22,244 nucleotides of DNA from Mesotaenium endlicherianum. Taxonomy: Eukaryota > Streptophyta > Zygnematophyceae > Zygnematales > Mesotaeniaceae. Below, in pieces: positions 17,251 to 22,244 of the stretch (position 1 is its first letter; each line of letters opens with the position of its first letter). Position numbers and translations under genes: made by a program. The notes below the pieces were generated by a model. It searched no databases. It was not told where the DNA came from and worked only from the letters and a program-made list of their open reading frames with translations. The stretch spans positions 26,240-48,483 of the forward strand of contig WELA01006056.1 in assembly GCA_009602735.1 (NCBI GenBank). The letters are read 5' to 3'.

Positions 17251-18606
17251 ATTGACTTTGCTGAGGCTGGTCTCGGCTTAGTCCTACCACCACCTCTTCC
17301 ATAGCCACCTCGAGAGAAACCACCTCTCCCTCTAGACTGCATAGCATTGTACTCATACCCATATTCATCACCCTGATCATCCTCAGCCTGGTCTTCTTCA
17401 ATTGCATTGTAGGAACCGTGGGGCTTTTTGACAACCTTAGACACCAAAGCATTACTCTGGCGCTTGCTGCTGATCCCAGGCATCAGCATCCTAGATCAAG
17501 TCAGCCAATTTCTCATACTTCTTCTCAGCGAAATGACCAAAGACTTCGAATTTCGAGCCATACCTGAAGTATGCTATCCTATACCATTCTGGCAAGTCTG
17601 GCTGTTTCATCATGTTCTCCTGGAAATTTTGAGCAAACTCAGCAAGTGAAGTGGTCTGCTTCAGTGTGAGGGAGATCATTGCATAGATAGCTTTCTCCTG
17701 CTGGTTGATAACATCAAACTTCTCATGCAACTTTTCCACAAACTCTACCCACGTAGGGTCACCGAGTTGCCGAGCCTTACGCTCTCCTTTCCAGTAAAAC
17801 CACCAGTCTGCGGCACTGCCTTTTAGTAGCGCACCGGTGTGCCTGACCTTCTCGTATTCTTGCAGCTCTGGGTAGATCTCCAGCCACTGCTTAACATCAG
17901 CAAGAAACTTGATCAGGTAATATTTTCTGCTTCCCTCAGGATCATATTCCTGGGGAGGTTTTGGCTTGGGCTTACTAGGCCCTCGGCCACCACCACTAGT
18001 GGTTTGAGACCCCAGTTGGTCTCTGTCCCGCAGTAGGGACATTATGATTCTTTTGTCCTCCTGCTGGGACTGATACATGGTCGCCATTTGCGACTGCATT
18101 TGAACGAACAATGCTCCCAAGTCTACACTCTCGGGTGGTAGTCTAGCAAATGCAGCAGCAACATTGGCATCTACTCGCTAAGTGGTGTCCTCAACAGTCC
18201 CTCTCGCTCCTGCAGCAGCAATTCCTGCCGCATTCAGCTGGTCACGTATTTGACCTAGGGGTACATTGGGTTGTACAGCAGGAGGTGGGTTAAGAACATC
18301 GGCCCTGGATGCCATAAGTTCGTCAACCGTACGCTCGTCAGCGGGCTGTCTTTCCCTCCTTTCCGTATCCTCAGCAGCCTTTGCTAATTGTTCAGCTAAT
18401 CTAGCTCTCTCCTCCTCAGCTTGCTGTGCTGCGACTGCGGCAATAGCAGCTGCCTCATCTGCAGCCTCTCTAGCTGCAGTATCTGCCACTGCTTCAGAAT
18501 AGGTACGGGTTCCCGCTACATGGCTTTCCGCCTGGTTTTTGACATTCTCGTTATCCTGGTTCTCCATGTCTTGGGAGTTGCTATTTTGAGACCTTGTCCT
18601 TACCAT
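17142..18606 (-). pseudogene. gag: Gypsy B gag, nonsense-mutated and frameshifted
   Basis: Starts MVRTRSQ at 18606 like copy A. In-frame TAG codons at 18178-18180 and 17491-17493 replace CAG codons in A. An 11-bp deletion near 17465 shifts the frame, after which 17489-17142 encodes the RGG-rich segment and CCHC zinc knuckle ([14 protein letters not shown]). Ends at the same stop within the frameshift hairpin as A. The Ala/Glu-rich N-terminus and capsid-type domain are recognisable. Cannot produce a complete Gag. Confidence 0.9.
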
Positions 18607-18627
18607 ACAAAGAAGACTGTGATAACC

Positions 18628-18639
18628 GCTTTGATACCA
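18628..18639 (-). other. Primer-binding site, initiator tRNA-Met type (copy B)
   Basis: The minus strand reads TGGTATCAAAGC next to the LTR end, one mismatch from the usual TGGTATCAGAGC. The mismatch differs from that in copy A, supporting the shared ancestral consensus. Confidence 0.82.
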
Positions 18640-18640
18640 C

Positions 18641-19362
18641 TGAAATGAATCGACTTACCAAATAGGCGATTAACAATTAATAAAGATCTTTATATCAGGA
18701 AGTAATCTTAATGGTATTTTTTGTTAACTGGTTAAACGGCAAAAGGACAACACACTAGCACTGAACAATACTCGTAAGTCAAATGCAAGTAAACTAGCAT
18801 CAATAATGCAATCAGTAAAACTCATACATAAGCAAGGTTGGAAGACAGTGCGTATCAATGGCTTCTCGCCTTGGATTCAGATCTCTCTCAGTAAGCTGTA
18901 CAAGAGAGTTGGCCTTGTTTCCGAATGCCGAACTCGAGAGCAATGCCTAGCATATGTACATGGAATGAGTTTACTGTTCAACGGCCAGTGCAATGGCACC
19001 GCCTACCCGGGAGTTAACCACGTTGGTAGGACCTCGGTTAACCAAATCCACCGCCATCTCCCATTATCCCGAATAGCCATCCATCATAGGGATGTCATCT
19101 GGCCATTCATCTAGCATATCATACTTAGATGCATATTGAGGCAGTTTGCTGCTACCGAGTACGGAAGTCAGCTGGCTGTCAAAGAATGTGTCAGCAAGCT
19201 GACTTAAGTAAACTTCAGCCTGCTGCTACCGGCTGAGTCATTAAACTGATAATAAATATTAAGTCCAGCAGACCGATTATCAACTAGAGTTCAATAGTCT
19301 GAACTTAAATGAATAATCTCCTTAAATGAATATTATACCTAGTTATATACTGATTCATTACA
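18641..19362 (-). repeat. Partial 5' LTR of gypsy copy B
   Basis: Matches 3849-4570 of copy A, including the first of the two ~69-bp internal blocks (about 18995). It then stops abruptly at 19362 and is followed immediately by family C coding sequence. The U3 part with the tandem 51-bp repeat is missing. Confidence 0.9.
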
Positions 19363-20456
19363 ACAGCTTTAAGAACTCTACATCTCATAACAAGTTCAAG
19401 GCCATGTATAATGAGGTGGAGAGGAGGAGCTGGGAGTTCTTGGCCAGGGAAACCAGTCAGTTGGACTTCGCAGGGCACTGGTACCCTTGTACTCTGAAAA
19501 GGACAGACCCATCCTTCTTCCAGAAGCCCACCGATTGGCGGCGGATGACCATCAACATGAGGGACCAGCAGAATGATAGGGCAGGGGAGGAAGATGTCCT
19601 AACAGACCTACAGGGGAACATAGTATTGCCTCCCCACATTGCATCTTGGGACCCAAGATTGGATGGAGTAAAAGACTGCATGAGTCAAGAAATGCAGCAG
19701 GACAGGAGCAGGGCCCGCGAGGCATTCTCTAAAGGGAAGCATGCTTATGCCAAATGGGCAAGCAAGCAGGGAGAGAAAGACCTGTATGCGATCAAGACTC
19801 AACAGCCTCCACCAGCACCCAAAAAGGGAAGGTTGGTGGGGTACTCTTTTTCTCGGGCAGAGCTGGAGCAGCTGACAGTGGAGACCCCAGCAGCCTCAGA
19901 GGAGCCGGGGGAAGAAGAGGAGGAGTCAGAGGAAGAAGAGGAGGAAGACGAGGAAGAGGACACAAGCCCCGCCGTGATCCAGACACCTGCCACATCCCTT
20001 GTAATAGAGAAGACTGGGTTAGCCAGGGTAGACACAGCTCTACACCAGCTCGCTGAAGAGTAAGATATCACCTGGCTGGGAACTGCCGGAGGACAAAGTC
20101 CAGTTGCAGGCTTAGAGACCTAGTCAGACAGGGTAGACAGGAGGGTTGCCAGAGAAATAGCCAGAGGCCTGCCAGCATCTCCCTTGCAGAGAGGACATGT
20201 GCCCTTGGCTCATGTCATACAACATCCTTCTGGGATGCCGGTATATGTACCTGTCAGTTTGAGGGATGCTCAGGAGAAGGCTGCCTCTCTTCAGGTCCAG
20301 ACTGTGCAGGAGGAGACAGCCCAGTTACTACGTTCTCCCCTTGATTCCCCGTACTTGAAGCCCCCAGGCATCAGGAGACCCCAAGACGGAAGCAGGTTGT
20401 CTGGTTCTCGGTCTCGCTCCCCTGACCGTAGAGCCCCAAGAACATCTCCTTCATAG
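19363..20456 (+). pseudogene. Family C repeated ORF, copy 2 (5'-truncated, with in-frame stops)
   Basis: Similarity to copy 1 begins at SFKN (about 19366), directly after the broken LTR, so the N-terminal coiled coil is gone. The core is clear: MYNEVERRSWEFLARET, HWYPC, a PTDW box, VLPPHIASWDPRLDG, FSKGKHAYAKWA and KTQQPPPAPKK, followed by a long Glu/Asp tract. The frame is open to TAA 20061-20063, has a further TAG near 20121, then continues in the same frame with ARGLPASPLQRGHVPLAH and ends in an SRSRSP-type tail at 20456. Copy 1 has the same motif order, which confirms one reading frame. Core identity between copies is moderate, so they are old relatives. Function unknown. Confidence 0.62.
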
Positions 20457-20508
20457 GGGCAGTAGGCTGAGGGGAAGGAAATTAGTACCAGGGTTACGCC
20501 GTACGCTT

Positions 20509-20582
20509 GTTCGCTTAGTTCGACTAATACGCTAGTTCGCTTAATTCGCCGCATAAAAATTATGGCTAGTTCGCTTAGTACG
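20509..20582 (+). repeat. Three copies of a GTTCGCTTARTWCG-type motif
   Basis: GTTCGCTTAGTTCG at 20509, GTTCGCTTAATTCG at 20535 and GTTCGCTTAGTACG at 20569, at irregular spacing (26 and 34 bp). They start ~50 bp after the family C frame ends. Purpose unknown. Confidence 0.8.
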
Positions 20583-20664
20583 CCAAGTCACGACGTCGTC
20601 GACGTTATGTAGCGCTGACGTCGATGTTCATTGTCGGTTACGCGTGCAAAAGTACAACGTCATG

Positions 20665-20700
20665 GCAGTCAGCTTTTTGATCAAGACTGACTGCTTTTTT
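20665..20700 (+). repeat. Perfect 8-bp hairpin followed by T6
   Basis: GCAGTCAG (20665-20672) and CTGACTGC (20687-20694) form a perfect stem with a 14-nt loop, followed by six T. This resembles a terminator or a Pol III stop, but no transcript upstream can be assigned. Confidence 0.5.
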
Positions 20701-21540
20701 CGACTGACCGGATGCGTTCACTGCCGTCCGGAAATTTTTTATATGTTTCACCTCTACACGGTTGCCAGCAGGCGGATGTGAAACCCCGTCACCTAATGTA
20801 AGGAGCGGAGCCTAACCAGATTGCCAAAGACACAATTTTAGGTTGCAAGGTGGGCTTGTATACTCAGGTAAATGGTAACCCGTCACTTTTTATTTACCTT
20901 CACTAAAACTACTCACGCGAGTACAAGATGGGCATTACCATTCACATTGTTGTACGCAACCTCCCTCTCTAATTTCCACACACCAAAAATGTTCGTTCGG
21001 TTCTCCTCTAACTTTCACACAAATGTCTTGCTTTTATTATGATGACATATCTTTAATTTGTCATGACACATCCTTTTCATAAATAAACTCAAAGATTATG
21101 CCTAACTTAATGACAAATCATATGCACCAACTTACTTAATGGGAAATCATACGCCGCAACGGATGAGTTTACGACAGCTTCTTATCTATGTGTGTGTCAT
21201 GACTCCAAATTATGTATACATGGAATGGACACTCTAATTTGAATTTATTGGCTCAATATTTATATGAATATGTCATGCACACTCCCTAGTGCACCACATT
21301 TTCCCCTTCTAATGAGCACTTAATGCAATGTACATCATTCACAAAATATGCAACATTGCATCAAGATTTAGTGTACCAAATAGATTCAAATTTCAAAAGA
21401 GGTTGACTTCTTAAACATTACATTATGTACATGCTACTAGCTAGCTAGCGACATTTAGATCTTGCTCTTCTTCTTCCTGCAGCTGCAGCACTAGGAAGCT
21501 CCTCCACCTCCTCTTCCTCTACTAACAATTACTAACATAC

Positions 21541-21870
21541 AAACATGCACATGACCCTCACACATAGGCATGCACACACCCCCGCACGTGCGCATGCGTA
21601 CATACCCGCACCCGTGCACGCACACACAGACACACACACACGCACACGCACACGCACACGCAAGCGCGCATGCGCACAGGCGAACATGCAGAGACACACA
21701 CACACAGACACACACATACCTGCCGCGCGCTCTCGCCCCCGCAACATCTTGCCTGCACAAACACACACGCACATACGCACACACGCACAGACACATGCAC
21801 ACATTGAAAGAGGGAGAGAGGCTAGCACTCCCTCCCAAGTGCCCACGCACGCACATGACACGTACACAAT
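21541..21870 (+). repeat. CA/CACACG-rich low-complexity tract
   Basis: Dominated by CACACA and CACACG iterations with interspersed CATGCA. Several overlapping open frames on both strands encode His/Thr/Arg-rich or Cys/Val-rich low-complexity peptides and are composition artefacts, not genes. Confidence 0.9.
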
Positions 21871-22244
21871 TAGGCATGCACTCACCAACACTCGTGGCCG
21901 CTGTCGTCGACCCCCCCCCCCAAGAAGCTAGACCAGAGTAGGGCAGCCATAGGCGTTGCCCCACGCAGGCAGTTGCAAGCAGGAAACCAGCCCCTGCATG
22001 TCACTTGCGCCAAAGCCACGCAAAGATAAGACCAGAGGGGAGCATTTGCTGTCGCAACACCCCCAAGAGAGCCCTTGAACCGCCCCCCAACCCGCAGAAA
22101 ACTTGAATGCAGGCAGCCGCAGTCCCGCACATTGACTGTGAGCAACCCATGCCCTGAACAGCCCCCCTTCACACACGCCAGACCAGGTAGTGGGCCACCG
22201 CTCCCATCGCCCTGCACACACAGCTCCCTGCACACAACCCCCCT
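21871..22244. other. GC-richer non-coding end of window
   Basis: Contains an 11-base C run at 21911-21921 and C-rich, purine-poor sequence. Open frames exist on the minus strand but show no recognisable motif, and I call no gene. Confidence 0.55.

Larger units (their letters stand above)
14877..19362 (-). mobile_element. Ty3/gypsy LTR retrotransposon, copy B (truncated at both ends)
   Basis: Colinear with copy A (offset about 14.8 kb): partial LTR, primer-binding site, gag, frameshift signal, and pol up to the end of RNase H. Pol is cut at 14877 where nad5 starts. The LTR is cut at 19362 (equivalent to 4570 in A) where family C copy 2 starts. Multiple frameshifts and nonsense codons show it is inactive and older in its lesions than A. 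Both truncations are sharp, with no sign of normal integration ends. Confidence 0.93.
20457..21540. other. Non-coding, partly AT-rich interval
   Basis: No supported gene. Contents I can name are the GTTCGCTTA repeats (20509-20582), a hairpin followed by T6 (20665-20700), a 7-bp GTTTCAC/GTGAAAC inverted repeat (20745-20751 and 20778-20784), a 9-bp inverted repeat (21323-21361) and TAGC iterations near 21440. It may be untranslated or terminal sequence of the family C element. Confidence 0.6.

Noticed and set aside
20665..20700. Bacterial-type rho-independent terminator
   Set aside because: The setting is eukaryotic, the stem is short and no upstream transcript is identifiable; recorded only as a hairpin.
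21491..22235. Several long open frames on both strands in the CA-rich region
   Set aside because: They encode alternating His/Thr or Val/Cys low-complexity peptides forced by CACACA/CACACG repeats, overlap on both strands and lack motifs.

Overview
This is a eukaryotic, repeat-dominated window from a streptophyte (green-plant lineage) genome. The evidence is Ty3/gypsy elements primed by initiator tRNA-Met, a plant-type mitochondrial nad5 fragment, and lineage-specific repeated ORFs. The repeated coiled-coil/acidic ORFs remind me of charophyte-alga (Chara-like) repeats, but that is an impression and not a placement. I see no intact host gene, no tRNA or rRNA gene and no CRISPR array.

Layout. 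(1) 1-~5152, minus strand: gypsy copy A, with LTR, primer-binding site, intact gag and a damaged pol that runs off the left edge. (2) ~5153-9303: a rearranged remnant of a large double-stranded DNA virus. It holds a C-terminal RNA polymerase subunit 2 (RPB2-like) fragment, an mRNA-capping-enzyme-like ORF, several unidentified broken ORFs and a ~0.7-kb diverged inverted repeat, one arm of which interrupts the RPB2 fragment. (3) 9300-14655: patchwork of a decayed lineage-specific ORF (family C), a chromodomain tail and gag of another gypsy element (D), and an inverted scrap of A/B-type pol. A perfect 2,202-bp tandem duplication here (9892-12093 and 12095-14296) is separated by a single N and is almost certainly an assembly error. 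(4) 14668-14876: nuclear copy of mitochondrial nad5. (5) 14877-19362, minus strand: gypsy copy B, a pseudogene truncated at both ends. (6) 19363-20456, plus strand: second family C ORF copy, 5'-truncated. (7) 20457-22244: non-coding, with short direct repeats, a hairpin, an AT-rich stretch and a CA/CACACG-rich low-complexity tract.

How parts work together. In the gypsy elements gag and pol lie in different frames and are joined by a textbook -1 frameshift signal (U UUA AAA, 7-nt spacer, perfect 10-bp stem) preserved in both copies. The RPB2 and capping-like ORFs are a plausible pair, since nucleocytoplasmic large DNA viruses and mirusviruses carry their own transcription and capping genes. 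Every viral ORF I can follow is fragmentary, and the inverted-repeat arms have diverged without codon-position bias, so I read the region as inactive endogenous viral DNA.
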